Origin: Halomonas alkaliantarctica
GTDB lineage: Bacteria; Pseudomonadota; Gammaproteobacteria; Pseudomonadales; Halomonadaceae
Reading direction: 5' to 3'
DNA length: 64,000 nt
Assembly (NCBI RefSeq): GCF_029854215.1
Contig: NZ_CP122961.1
Span: 3,720,001-3,784,000 of the forward strand
The number at the start of each line of letters is the position of its first letter. Positions within the stretch are counted from its first letter, which is position 1. A model generated the notes under the pieces. It did no database searches and was not told where the DNA came from. It was given only the letters and a program-made list of their open reading frames with translations. Positions 19,347 to 27,150 of this stretch are shown here, piece after piece. A program made the translations under genes and the position numbers.

Positions 19347-19796
19347 TTATTTAACGTCCAGTAAATAACCGTAAAAAGCCGTATTACGCTGCCATCCCAA
19401 TGATTCATAAAGGTGCTGGGCGCGTTCGTTCTCTACTTGCGTCATTAATATCAAGCGTGAAACGCCGTGATCATGGGCAAGCTGGGTGGCAGCTTCCATT
19501 AATGCTCTCCCGGTGCCTTTATCACGACACTCCGGCAGCACAAACAGATCATTTAGCGTCCAGCGGGCATTTAAGCCCACCGTGGAAACCCCCGGGTAAA
19601 GCTGCACAAAACCGGTGAGCCCACCTTCAGCATCCTCACTCACCAGGATGCGTGAATCCGCCTGACCAAAGCGCTGGCGCAGAAAAGCACGCGCCGCATC
19701 GACATCACTCGGCTGCTGATAAAACTGGCGATAGCCATCCAACAGCCTTGTTAAAGCGTCAAGATCGTTAATAGTAGCTGAGCGAATCGTGTTCAT
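19347..19796 (-). CDS. GNAT-family N-acetyltransferase
   Basis: Acetyl-CoA-dependent acyltransferase of 149 residues. The acetyl-CoA-binding motif is near residues 95-105 (PECRDKGTGRALMEAA), followed by the C-terminal RLILMTQVENERAQHLYESLGW typical of the fold. The frame is open nine codons further upstream, but GGAGG with seven-base spacing supports the ATG at 19796. The substrate cannot be predicted. It reads away from a 30-base palindrome at 19840-19869 which may control it. Confidence 0.85.
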   Translation of the reverse strand: MNTIRSATINDLDALTRLLDGYRQFYQQPSDVDAARAFLRQRFGQADSRILVSEDAEGGLTGFVQLYPGVSTVGLNARWTLNDLFVLPECRDKGTGRALMEAATQLAHDHGVSRLILMTQVENERAQHLYESLGWQRNTAFYGYLLDVK

Positions 19797-19839
19797 GGTG
19801 GGGCCTCCTGCCATGCTTACCATTGATTTAACCGTCTAG

Positions 19840-19869
19840 GTCTAAACATTGAGTAAACAATGTTTAGAC
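19840..19869. promoter_or_regulatory. Perfect 12-bp inverted repeat, possible operator
   Basis: GTCTAAACATTG and its exact complement are separated by six bases between the acetyltransferase gene and the tag relic/phosphatidylcholine synthase. There is no T tract beside it, so a terminator is unlikely. Symmetry and size fit a TetR-type dimer site, but no such regulator is adjacent. Confidence 0.55.
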
Positions 19870-19909
19870 AATGGAATACAGTATAAAAAACACAATCAGA
19901 GACGTTACC

Positions 19910-19978
19910 ATGCTCGGTTTTATCGCCCCTGCCGGATATCCCCGCTGCCAATGGTGTGGCGGTGCGGCAGCAATTTAA
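19910..19978 (+). pseudogene. Relic of the 5' end of a DNA-3-methyladenine glycosylase gene
   Basis: The 22-codon frame reads MLGFIAPAGYPRCQWCGGAA plus AI and a stop. It matches the N-terminus of the intact tag gene at 20815 (FIGPDGYPRCQWCGGAAEF) residue for residue over most of its length. At the DNA level most differences are silent third-position changes, so this is not a fresh tandem copy. The remaining 185 codons of the enzyme are missing. The phosphatidylcholine synthase gene now sits between relic and intact gene, as if a pcs-tag segment from a related strain replaced the original tag beyond codon 22. Confidence 0.82.
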
Positions 19979-20076
19979 GCGGCCGATATAAAAAAACAGT
20001 GATAGGGTATGGTTTTTTAACACGCCTACCAATAAATCGCACAGCAAGGGGACACCACGTTCCCGATGGGGTTAAT

Positions 20077-20802
20077 GTGGCTCAACCGCTCTCTTCGCAT
20101 ACAGAATCCCGCGCCTCGATATGGAAGGCATGGAGCGTGCATATATTTACCGCTAGCGGTGTGCTGCTCGGTACGATGGCGCTGCTCGCACTGGTCGACG
20201 ATAACCCGGTCGCCTGTCTCCTCTGGCTGGGTGCTGCGATGATGATTGATGGTATCGATGGCACCCTGGCCCGCAAATATGAAGTGAAGGCCATACTCCC
20301 CCATTTTGATGGCTCAACGCTCGATATGGTCATCGATTACCTAACCTGGGCCTTTATTCCCGCCCTGTTTATCTACTACTTTATTGAATTGCCACCCTAT
20401 TTAGGGTTGCTATCAGTTTTCATAATCCTGCTGTCCTCGATGTTCTGTTTCTGCAACGTCGATATGAAAAGCCAGGATAACTACTTCGTTGGCTTTCCTG
20501 CCGCCTGGAACATCGCCGCCGCCTATTTCTATGTTCTCGACCTTCCTCCGTTCATCACGTTTGCCACTATCGTACTGCTGGCTGTCCTCACCGTGACACG
20601 AATGAAGTTTCTGCACCCGTTTCGGGTGCGTTTGTTTATGCCACTCAATATCGCCGTGACGCTGGTGTGGTGTGTATGCGCTACGTCACTGGTGCTCTCC
20701 AGCCCCGAGCATGCCGCCTGGGCACTATGGGGGTGGGGCATTACGTCAGCTTATTTTATTGGTATGTGTTTATGGCGCACCGCCCAAGAGTGGTTTGATT
20801 AA
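20077..20802 (+). CDS. pcs: Phosphatidylcholine synthase
   Basis: Integral membrane CDP-alcohol phosphatidyltransferase that condenses CDP-diacylglycerol with choline to give phosphatidylcholine. The Pcs-specific form of the catalytic motif is exact: DGTLAR, 12 residues, G, three residues, D, three residues, D (near residues 55-85). About eight hydrophobic segments span the 241-residue protein. The frame is open far upstream, but that part overlaps the tag relic. GTG at 20077 with a G-rich ribosome site gives the usual family length and is preferred. Choline is abundant in halophiles as an osmoprotectant precursor. The tag gene follows 12 bases later. Confidence 0.88.
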   Translation: MAQPLSSHTESRASIWKAWSVHIFTASGVLLGTMALLALVDDNPVACLLWLGAAMMIDGIDGTLARKYEVKAILPHFDGSTLDMVIDYLTWAFIPALFIYYFIELPPYLGLLSVFIILLSSMFCFCNVDMKSQDNYFVGFPAAWNIAAAYFYVLDLPPFITFATIVLLAVLTVTRMKFLHPFRVRLFMPLNIAVTLVWCVCATSLVLSSPEHAAWALWGWGITSAYFIGMCLWRTAQEWFD

Positions 20803-20814
20803 TGAGCAAAGCTG

Positions 20815-21438
20815 ATGACTAACGACTTTATCGGCCCTGATGGATATCCACGCTGCCAGTGGTGTGGCGGCGCAGCAGAATTTCTGCCCTACCATGATAA
20901 CGAGTGGGGCTTTCCCGTAGACGACGATCAGCGGCTTTTCGAGAAGCTGTGTCTAGAGAGCTTTCAGTCGGGCTTAAGCTGGCGCACGATTCTTAATAAA
21001 CGCGAAAATTTTCGCGCTGCCTTTCACCACTTCGATTTCCACCAAGTCGCCCGCTTTGGCGAAGACGATGTGCAGCGTTTACTTCAAGACGCGGGCATTA
21101 TTCGCCATCGTGGAAAAATCGAAGCAGCCATTAATAACGCCCAACGTGCAAAGGAGATGGTCGAGCAGGAAGGCTCGCTGGCTGCTTTCTTCTGGCGCTA
21201 TGAGCCTGTCGCGTTAGCGGTGCCACAAACACAGACCACCTCGCCTGAATCTATCGCCCTTGCCAAGGAGTTGAAAAAGCGCGGCTGGAAATTTTTCGGC
21301 CCTACTACCGCTTTTGCCTTTATGCAGGCCATGGGGCTGCTTAATGATCATGCCGAAGAATGTGTCATTCGCGAACCAGTAACTCGCGCCCGAGAACGTT
21401 TTTTACGGCCATCTGATCGACAAAAACCCACCGCCTAG
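20815..21438 (+). CDS. tag: DNA-3-methyladenine glycosylase I
   Basis: Base-excision repair enzyme removing 3-methyladenine from alkylated DNA; 207 residues. It has the expected N-terminal CQWCGGAAEFLPYHDNEWG, the helix with ESFQSGLSWRTILNKRENFR, and the zinc-snap residues, with late His and Cys in NDHAEECVIREP near residue 180. The gene follows pcs closely. A near-identical N-terminal relic lies about 900 bases upstream, showing that this locus was rearranged. The 3' end contains the terminator of the convergent fasciclin gene. Confidence 0.94.
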   Translation: MTNDFIGPDGYPRCQWCGGAAEFLPYHDNEWGFPVDDDQRLFEKLCLESFQSGLSWRTILNKRENFRAAFHHFDFHQVARFGEDDVQRLLQDAGIIRHRGKIEAAINNAQRAKEMVEQEGSLAAFFWRYEPVALAVPQTQTTSPESIALAKELKKRGWKFFGPTTAFAFMQAMGLLNDHAEECVIREPVTRARERFLRPSDRQKPTA

Positions 21439-21454
21439 CAAGCCAGACGGTGGG
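21422..21454 (-). terminator. Rho-independent terminator of the fasciclin gene
   Basis: On the minus strand CCCACCG and CGGTGGG (7-base stem, 14-base loop) are followed by TTTTT. The structure overlaps the last codons of the convergent tag gene. Confidence 0.75.
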
Positions 21455-21505
21455 TAAACGTAATCTAAAACGAATAACTGTCATTATCCGTTGTGTGCTG
21501 AAGCT

Positions 21506-22057
21506 TTAGGGCATCAATACGCTATCGATTACGTGGATAACGCCATTCGACTGCGCGACATCCACGACGGTTATGTTGGCACTATTGCCCTGGGCATCCA
21601 TGACCATCAGGTTATTACCATTGCGCGCTACGGTAAGGTACTCGCCTTGTACGGTTTTGAAGGCCACGGTGCCATCGTTTTCCATGATTTCTTCCCACAA
21701 TGCGTCCCGGTTCATGTTGCCAGGCACAACGTGATAAGTCAGAACGGTCTGTAACTGCGCTTTATTCTCAGGTTTCAGCAAGGTCTCAACCGTACCTTCT
21801 GGCAATGCCGCAAAGGCTTCATCGGTCGGAGCAAATACAGTAAAGGGGCCTTCGCCTTGCAGCACATCAACCAGTTCAGCCGCTTGAACGGCGGCCACTA
21901 GCGTTTTATGGTCACCCGAATTAACCGCATTTTCGATGATATTGCGCTCGGGAAGCATGCTAGCGCCGCCTACCGTAGTAGGTCCATGATCGGCAACGGC
22001 AGCACCGGTATAGAGGGCAGCAGCAAACAGGCTAGCAGTAAGAAGTTTGAGTTTCAT
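21506..22057 (-). CDS. Secreted fasciclin (FAS1) domain protein
   Basis: 183-residue exported protein with an N-terminal signal peptide (cleavage near AVA-DH) and one FAS1 domain. The family signatures are present: FTVFAPTDEAFAALP near residue 78 and the final H-box region NGVIHVIDSVLMP. FAS1 proteins are usually surface or periplasmic adhesion-type modules. Upstream and divergent lie an ECF sigma factor and a RskA-type anti-sigma factor, the same trio as mycobacterial sigK-rskA with mpt70/mpt83. Control by that sigma factor is therefore likely. AGGAG eight bases before the ATG supports the start. Confidence 0.92.
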   Translation of the reverse strand: MKLKLLTASLFAAALYTGAAVADHGPTTVGGASMLPERNIIENAVNSGDHKTLVAAVQAAELVDVLQGEGPFTVFAPTDEAFAALPEGTVETLLKPENKAQLQTVLTYHVVPGNMNRDALWEEIMENDGTVAFKTVQGEYLTVARNGNNLMVMDAQGNSANITVVDVAQSNGVIHVIDSVLMP

Positions 22058-22111
22058 TGGGGCATCTCCTGGTTGTAATTAAAAGAGCTCAACCATGCAA
22101 GCTCACTAACA

Positions 22112-22138
22112 CTTACGCGCCTGATGCCTAAGTGGATG
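22112..22138 (-). promoter_or_regulatory. Candidate ECF-sigma promoter of the fasciclin gene
   Basis: On the minus strand CATCC (22138-22134), 16 bases, CGTAAG (22117-22112) lies 55 bases upstream of the fasciclin start. The -35 resembles the CATCC element of SigK-type promoters, and spacing suits an ECF factor. This is a motif guess without a second copy to compare. Confidence 0.45.
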
Positions 22139-22244
22139 CAAATTATCTCAACAATATTTTATTCGCTGCTTACTCCTCGCCTCTTGCCTTCAACGGCGGG
22201 CTCACCAAGACTGACGTTTCGGTTTACTGTGCTGAGATGCCTGA

Positions 22245-22808
22245 ATGCTAGATGCCACACAACGCCACCAATATCTTATTGAACAACTCAACGGCTGCGC
22301 CCAGGGCGACCGCAGCGCGTTCGAGCGCCTCTATCGTGCCTCCAGTGCGCATCTATATGCTCAGTTGCTGCGTATAGTAAGAGATGAAGGTGCCGCACAG
22401 GATTGTCTCCAACATGTTTTTATCAGAATCTGGCATGCTGCCGACCAATACGACGCCACACGAGCCAAGCCGATGACCTGGCTGTCCACACTCGCTCGCA
22501 ATATTGGCATCGACTGGCTGCGCCGCCAGAAACCCCAGGATTCCACCACCGATGAACCCTTGTTAGCAACGCTACTAGGCACCGACGACCCTGAAGATGA
22601 CAGCATCAGTCATCAGCAAAGCGCCAAACTGAATGACTGCCTCGACACACTCAGTGGTAATCAGCGCCAGTTAATGGAAATGGCCTATTTTCAGGGTATG
22701 ACTCACAGCGAGCTTGCCAGCTCTATGTCCCAACCGCTGGGCAGTGTCAAAAGCTGGATCCGCCGTGGACTCGAGAGGTTAAAAACATGTCTAACCAATG
22801 GGATTTAA
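22245..22808 (+). CDS. ECF-family RNA polymerase sigma factor
   Basis: 187-residue extracytoplasmic-function sigma factor. Region 2 spans about residues 25-95, including DEGAAQDCLQHVFIRIW and TWLSTLARNIGIDWLRRQ. Region 4 is near 125-180, with QLMEMAYFQGMTHSELASSM followed by GSVKSWIRRGLERL. The anti-sigma gene starts inside its 3' end (22-base overlap), showing coupling. The divergent fasciclin gene is the most likely target. The combination with a RskA-type anti-sigma places it in the SigK-like group. Confidence 0.92.
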   Translation: MLDATQRHQYLIEQLNGCAQGDRSAFERLYRASSAHLYAQLLRIVRDEGAAQDCLQHVFIRIWHAADQYDATRAKPMTWLSTLARNIGIDWLRRQKPQDSTTDEPLLATLLGTDDPEDDSISHQQSAKLNDCLDTLSGNQRQLMEMAYFQGMTHSELASSMSQPLGSVKSWIRRGLERLKTCLTNGI

Positions 22809-23497
22809 GCGACCCTGATAATCGCCATCTGGCGGCTGGCGAGTACGTGCTGGGCGTATTGGATCGCGATCAGAAAGCACGCTTTGAAGCACTGTTGGCT
22901 GTCAGCCATGACCTACGTAATGACGTGGAAAATTGGCGGGAACATCTACACTTGTTCAATGAGCGGCTGGACCCTAAGACACCGCCTAAAGAGGTCTGGC
23001 AGCGCATTACCGCGGCGACCGGGGCGTTACCTTTACGCTGGTGGCAACGCATGGGCGCATGGCAGGCCATGGCGGCCAGTTTTGGAGTAATCGCGGTCGC
23101 GCTGGGCCTGCTGTGGCAACAAGCTGAGCTGACTACACCGCCAGAAGGAGAAGCGGTGTTCGTGGTTCAGGACGAATCGCGTACGCCAGGCTGGATCATT
23201 AGCGCCACCGAGGGGGGAGAGCTGATTGTGCAAGCGGTTCAACCAACCCAGGTCAATAGCGAACAGACCGGCGAGCTGTGGTTGATTGCCGATGGCACGC
23301 CCATTTCGCTGGGCCTGCTACCTGAGCAAGGTAGCCGACGCCTACAACCCAGTGCTGAGCTACGCGCACAATTATTCACTGCCGATTTAGCCGTCAGTGT
23401 TGAGCCCCAAGGGGGCGCTCCCGGTGGACAACCAACCGGGCCGATTATCGACCATGGCCGTTTAACGCCAATGGCGGGTAGTAATTTCAATTTATAA
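22787..23497 (+). CDS. RskA-type membrane anti-sigma factor
   Basis: 236-residue protein with a cytoplasmic N-terminal helical segment (LAAGEYVLGVLDRDQKARFE), one membrane helix near residues 88-106, and a periplasmic RskA-like C-terminal domain (WIISATEGGELIVQAVQPTQ, LWLIADGTPISLGLLPEQG). It should bind and silence the sigma factor encoded just upstream until a periplasmic signal triggers its proteolysis. Its stop codon overlaps the end of the convergent MocR gene by a few bases. Confidence 0.9.
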   Translation: MSNQWDLSDPDNRHLAAGEYVLGVLDRDQKARFEALLAVSHDLRNDVENWREHLHLFNERLDPKTPPKEVWQRITAATGALPLRWWQRMGAWQAMAASFGVIAVALGLLWQQAELTTPPEGEAVFVVQDESRTPGWIISATEGGELIVQAVQPTQVNSEQTGELWLIADGTPISLGLLPEQGSRRLQPSAELRAQLFTADLAVSVEPQGGAPGGQPTGPIIDHGRLTPMAGSNFNL

Positions 23498-24931
23498 GAC
23501 AACCTCATGCGCCTGTGCTTCTTCCACCATCTCGGTGGCGATTTCCCCCACGGTTCGCACAGCGTCTTCGATGGCAGGCGTTAGCGTAAACGCATAGTTC
23601 AAACGTAGGCACTGGCGGAACTTGCCGGAGGCGGAAAACAGCGAGCCCGGTGCTACGTGGATAGCACGCTGCGCCAAGCGTTGGTTAAGGCGCACACAGT
23701 CCACCGCGGCGGGCAGCTCCACCCAGAGCAAAAAGCTGCCCTGTGGATAGCTGATACCCGCGCCCTTTGGGAAGTAGCGCTGCACCCAACTGATCATGAT
23801 ATCGCGCTGGCGCTGATACTGGCGGGTGGCATAGCGCAGGTGGCGCTCGTAGTGGCCTTTGGCGACGAACTCCGCCACCGCCAGTTGCGGCAGCGTGGCC
23901 GAGGCGCCGGTTGAAACGTATTTCATATGCAGCGCCTGATCACGATAGCGGCCTGGCGCCAGCCAGCCCACCCGCAACCCAGGCCCGACTGTTTTGGAAA
24001 ACCCGCTGCACAACATTACTCGCCCATCGTCATCAAAGGATTTCACGGTGCGCGGTCTTGGTAGGCTAAATGACAAATCACCGTAGATATCGTCTTCGAT
24101 AATGGCCACGTCGAAACGCTGGGCGAGCTGAAAAAGCGCCCGCTTGCGTGCTTCGGGCATGGTGTAACCCAGTGGGTTATTGTAGGTCGGTGTGACCTGT
24201 ATCGCGCGGATCGGCCACTGCTCCAGCGCCAGCTCCAAGGCTTCCAGACTGATGCCCGTTTGCGGGTCGGTGGGTATCTCCAGCGCTTTTAAGCCGTTGG
24301 CCTTGAGTATCTGCATGGTGCCGTAAAAGCTGGGCGAGTCGACAGCCACCACATCACCCGGCTGGGTTAGCGTGCGCAGCGCAATCGAGAGTGCCTCCTG
24401 GCAGCCGGTGGTCACCATGATGTCATCTGGGTGTAGCAAGCAGCCGGATGCAATAGCCAACCGCGCTACCTGTTGACGAAGTTCAGGGCTACCGCTCAAC
24501 TTGTCGTAGTTGAACCCATGTAAGTCATTACTGCGATGCAGGCCAGCAAGTATTTTCGACAGCGGTCGCAGCGTCTCATATTCAAAATTCGGTATGCCTC
24601 GCCCTAGAAGCAGCCGCACATCATCACGCTGAGTGGCAACAAGCTCCAGTACTTGATCCCATTGTGAAATATCCAGCGGACGCTGTGCAGGTCGTGAGAC
24701 TGACGGCAGAACCGATGGCACGCGGCTAGGCAGCACAAAGTAGCCCGATTTTGGTCGAGACTCGATCAATGCAACGTCCATTAGTTGGCGGTAGGCCTCC
24801 TGAACCGTCGAAATGCTAACGTCCAGTTCCTGGCACACTGCGCGAATGGAGGGCAGACGGTCGCCTACACGGTAAATACCGTGCTCGATACGCTCTCGCA
24901 AAACAGTAGCAACCTCTTCATAGCGCGTCAT
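23492..24931 (-). CDS. MocR-type regulator (GntR helix-turn-helix fused to aminotransferase domain)
   Basis: 479-residue PLP-dependent transcription regulator. The N-terminal winged helix-turn-helix covers residues 1-75 (GDRLPSIRAVCQELDVSIST). A class I aminotransferase-like domain follows, with the PLP lysine in CSGFSKTVGPGLRVGW near residue 310. The frame is open 14 codons further upstream, but GGAGG before the ATG at 24931 decides the start. It is divergent from a DUF1127-PhzF pair. Three CTGTATC sites (one inverted) in the gap are candidate operators. Confidence 0.92.
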   Translation of the reverse strand: MTRYEEVATVLRERIEHGIYRVGDRLPSIRAVCQELDVSISTVQEAYRQLMDVALIESRPKSGYFVLPSRVPSVLPSVSRPAQRPLDISQWDQVLELVATQRDDVRLLLGRGIPNFEYETLRPLSKILAGLHRSNDLHGFNYDKLSGSPELRQQVARLAIASGCLLHPDDIMVTTGCQEALSIALRTLTQPGDVVAVDSPSFYGTMQILKANGLKALEIPTDPQTGISLEALELALEQWPIRAIQVTPTYNNPLGYTMPEARKRALFQLAQRFDVAIIEDDIYGDLSFSLPRPRTVKSFDDDGRVMLCSGFSKTVGPGLRVGWLAPGRYRDQALHMKYVSTGASATLPQLAVAEFVAKGHYERHLRYATRQYQRQRDIMISWVQRYFPKGAGISYPQGSFLLWVELPAAVDCVRLNQRLAQRAIHVAPGSLFSASGKFRQCLRLNYAFTLTPAIEDAVRTVGEIATEMVEEAQAHEVVL

Positions 24932-24959
24932 GACACCCTCCTGACTAAAGCTCGACAAC

Positions 24960-25043
24960 GATACAGATACCATTTACAGCGACCATACAGAGGTATAATA
25001 CGCCTTTCTGTATCCTGATAATAATAAAGTCTATATCTGTATC
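24960..25043. promoter_or_regulatory. MocR operator/promoter region with three CTGTATC repeats
   Basis: GATACAG at 24960-24966 (inverted) and CTGTATC at 25008-25014 and 25037-25043 (direct, 29 bases apart) surround a TATAAT at 24994-24999 with TTTACA at 24973-24978. Inverted plus direct repeats of a short motif are a known arrangement for MocR-family dimers. The assignment to this MocR is by position only. Confidence 0.55.
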
Positions 25044-25098
25044 TAAACAGTGGCGCTGAGTAATCTGAATAAGCACACCGCACTTCAGGAGAGTCGCT

Positions 25099-25311
25099 AT
25101 GCCACGCTTCAGCCTCACACAGCTTCGCTATCAGCTAGGTCTACAAATGCGTCAATACCGCCACTACCGTCGTAGCCGCCGCCAGTTACTGGCACTTGAT
25201 GACAGGCTACTTGATGATATCGGTATTGACCGTACACAAGCGCTCAAAGAGGGACATAAAGCGTTTTGGAAGCATACACCACTCGATGAGGGGCCTTATG
25301 AAAACCGCTGA
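25099..25311 (+). CDS. DUF1127 small basic protein
   Basis: 70-residue arginine-rich protein. The C-terminal half carries the DUF1127 signature LLALDDRLLDDIGIDRTQALKEG. Members elsewhere influence RNA turnover, phosphate and stress responses, but no general biochemical role is established. AGGAG lies upstream. The 3' end overlaps the start of the PhzF-family gene by 14 bases, so both are on one transcript facing away from the MocR gene. Confidence 0.85.
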   Translation: MPRFSLTQLRYQLGLQMRQYRHYRRSRRQLLALDDRLLDDIGIDRTQALKEGHKAFWKHTPLDEGPYENR

Positions 25312-26170
25312 GTATTACCTACTCGACGTCTTTACCGAACAGCCGTTTACCGGCAACCCATTGGCCGTCTTTCTAGAGGCTGATGGGTTGTCAGCCAGTA
25401 CCATGCAAGCGCTGGCTAATGAGCTTAACTTGGCCGAAACGGTGTTTTTAAGTTCTGCCACTGAAACGAATCACTACCCGATGCGGATCTTTACGCCAAC
25501 TCGTGAACTACCTTTTGCAGGCCACCCCACGGTAGGCACCGCGCATCTGCTAAGGGAGTTGGGGTTAGTGAACCACGAGCAAGGCATTGTGCTCCAGCCT
25601 CCCATCGGCAAGTTAGTGGTTAATTATGAACAAGATAGAGCAACGTTTCAGACCGCCCAGCCCGCCATGATCACAGACAGCACTATTGATCGCACTACTG
25701 CCGTTGAGCTGCTGGGATTGGACATCCATCAGGTAATGGGTGATCCGGTGATTGCCTCCTTCGGGCTACCCTATCATTTGATAGAACTCACCGACGTGGC
25801 AGCGTTAGAGAGCGTGCGCATTTCTACAACCATTTGGGACAGTGCCGTTATGGCGAGCAGTGCCGTCCAAATTTACCTGTATGTGATTGAACAACAAGGC
25901 GGTGCAGAAACGGTAGTTCACAGCCGCATGTTTTGTATGCATGACAGCATTTGCGAAGACCCCGCCACAGGAAGCGCCGCAGCAGCATTGACCGGCTACT
26001 TAGCATCTCTTCAAATAGACACCTTGCAGTGCAATATTCATCAAGGTGTTGAGATGGGTCGGCCTAGTATTATCTACACTGCCGCCAATGGCGAGATCAA
26101 GCCCGGCTTGGTGACGGTGGGCGGTAGTGCAAACGTGGTGGGCAAAGGCGAGTTTTACCTGGAACGATAG
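25298..26170 (+). CDS. PhzF-family isomerase/epimerase-like protein
   Basis: 290-residue two-domain protein of the PhzF/diaminopimelate-epimerase fold. Signatures are DVFTEQPFTGNPLAVF at the N-terminus, the putative catalytic glutamate in LNLAETVFL near residue 45, PFAGHPTVGTAHLL near 73, and CEDPATGSAAAALTGY near 218. The ATG at 25298 has GAGGGG upstream, inside the preceding small gene; an upstream extension of the frame lacks family similarity. Most PhzF paralogues have unknown substrates. The divergent MocR gene suggests induction by an amino-acid or vitamin B6-type compound. Confidence 0.88.
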   Translation: MKTAEYYLLDVFTEQPFTGNPLAVFLEADGLSASTMQALANELNLAETVFLSSATETNHYPMRIFTPTRELPFAGHPTVGTAHLLRELGLVNHEQGIVLQPPIGKLVVNYEQDRATFQTAQPAMITDSTIDRTTAVELLGLDIHQVMGDPVIASFGLPYHLIELTDVAALESVRISTTIWDSAVMASSAVQIYLYVIEQQGGAETVVHSRMFCMHDSICEDPATGSAAAALTGYLASLQIDTLQCNIHQGVEMGRPSIIYTAANGEIKPGLVTVGGSANVVGKGEFYLER

Positions 26171-26183
26171 CCAATCGACTCGC

Positions 26184-26215
26184 AAAAAAGAGTGCCCGTG
26201 ATTTAGCGGACACTC
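26184..26215 (-). terminator. Rho-independent terminator of the Hsp20 operon
   Basis: On the minus strand GAGTGTCCG and CGGGCACTC (one G-T pair) form a 9-base stem with an 8-base loop followed by six T. It lies between the convergent PhzF and Hsp20 genes. Confidence 0.82.
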
Positions 26216-26239
26216 GGCTTTTCAGTCAGTTGCCTACTT

Positions 26240-26644
26240 TTATGCCGCCTGCACTTCGATACGGCGCGTGCGGTGGCTATCTTTCTTGGGCAACGTTAAC
26301 GTCAGCACGCCATTGACGAGAGTCGCGGAAATCGCATCACCGTCCACTTCTCGGCTGAGGTTAAAACGCCGCGCAAAGCGTTGACCACGCACCTCGGCAT
26401 GCAGCGCACTCAGCCCTTCAGGCATGTCCAAGGCTATCTCACCCTCTAAGCTCAGCACGTTGTTGTCGAGCTCTACTTTCAGCGTTTCCTGTGTCACGCC
26501 AGGCATATCCGCCACCAGCTTGAGGGCATTGGGTTCCTCGATGATATCCACCGCCGGCAGCAGGGTTTCGGTTTGCAGTTGGCGTTGTTCCTCGCCACGC
26601 TGTTGAAGCGGGGCACGATTAGATGAACGAACGACGGTATTCAT
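26240..26644 (-). CDS. Small heat-shock protein, Hsp20/alpha-crystallin family (second copy)
   Basis: 134-residue ATP-independent holdase. The alpha-crystallin domain covers about residues 28-125, opening with VDIIEEPNALKLVADMPGV and closing with ATLVNGVLTLTLPKK (the AxxxNGVL motif). AAGGAGG lies before the ATG. It is separated from the first Hsp20 gene by 36 bases and shares its transcript. It differs clearly from its partner in sequence, so the two may form mixed oligomers or divide functions, as IbpA and IbpB do. Confidence 0.92.
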   Translation of the reverse strand: MNTVVRSSNRAPLQQRGEEQRQLQTETLLPAVDIIEEPNALKLVADMPGVTQETLKVELDNNVLSLEGEIALDMPEGLSALHAEVRGQRFARRFNLSREVDGDAISATLVNGVLTLTLPKKDSHRTRRIEVQAA

Positions 26645-26680
26645 AGTTTATTCCTCCTTATCAAGGTCAATAAACAGTCA

Positions 26681-27142
26681 TCAGGCCACTTGAACATCTA
26701 TACGCCTCGGTTTGAGTTCCTCGCGCTTGGGCAGCACGATCTCAAACACACCATGGTTATGGCGCGCCTCTGCCCGCTCGGCATCCAAGCCGTCAGGTAG
26801 TGCGATGGCACGCACGAACTCACCGTGGGCACGTTCACGGCGGAATACCGGGGGCGTACTTCCATTGTCGTTACTGCTCATCACAGGCTCACGCTTGCCA
26901 CGCAGGGTGAGCACATTGTCTTGAACATCAATGGTCAGATCCGAGGGCGCCAATCCCGCTGCAAACACATACACTCTGACCGTATCGTCACTGCGAGCGA
27001 CATTGATCATGGGGAAGCTGCCTCGCGGCACAGCGCGAATATCCGCCGCATTGCCATCGGGAAAGAAGCCATCCAGCAACTGGCTAAACCAGTCAAACTG
27101 GCTAGGCAAACCGGTTTCGAAACGCTTAATATCGTCAAACAT
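26681..27142 (-). CDS. Small heat-shock protein, Hsp20/alpha-crystallin family (first copy)
   Basis: 153-residue holdase. The N-terminal arm (FDWFSQLLDGFF) is followed by an alpha-crystallin domain from about residue 42 (FPMINVARSDDTVRVYVFAAG) to HGVFEIVLPKREELKPRRI. It is first in a two-gene operon. A sigma-32 promoter lies about 80 bases upstream, and the leader can fold so that the ribosome site is either covered or freed, suggesting both transcriptional and translational heat control. AGGAGG stands eight bases before the ATG. Confidence 0.92.
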   Translation of the reverse strand: MFDDIKRFETGLPSQFDWFSQLLDGFFPDGNAADIRAVPRGSFPMINVARSDDTVRVYVFAAGLAPSDLTIDVQDNVLTLRGKREPVMSSNDNGSTPPVFRRERAHGEFVRAIALPDGLDAERAEARHNHGVFEIVLPKREELKPRRIDVQVA

Positions 27143-27150
27143 TGCGAATA

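Noticed and set aside
19849-20076. Upstream extension of the phosphatidylcholine synthase frame to an ATG at 19849
   Set aside because: This part overlaps the tag relic in another frame and a palindrome, has no family similarity, and would make the protein far longer than known Pcs enzymes.
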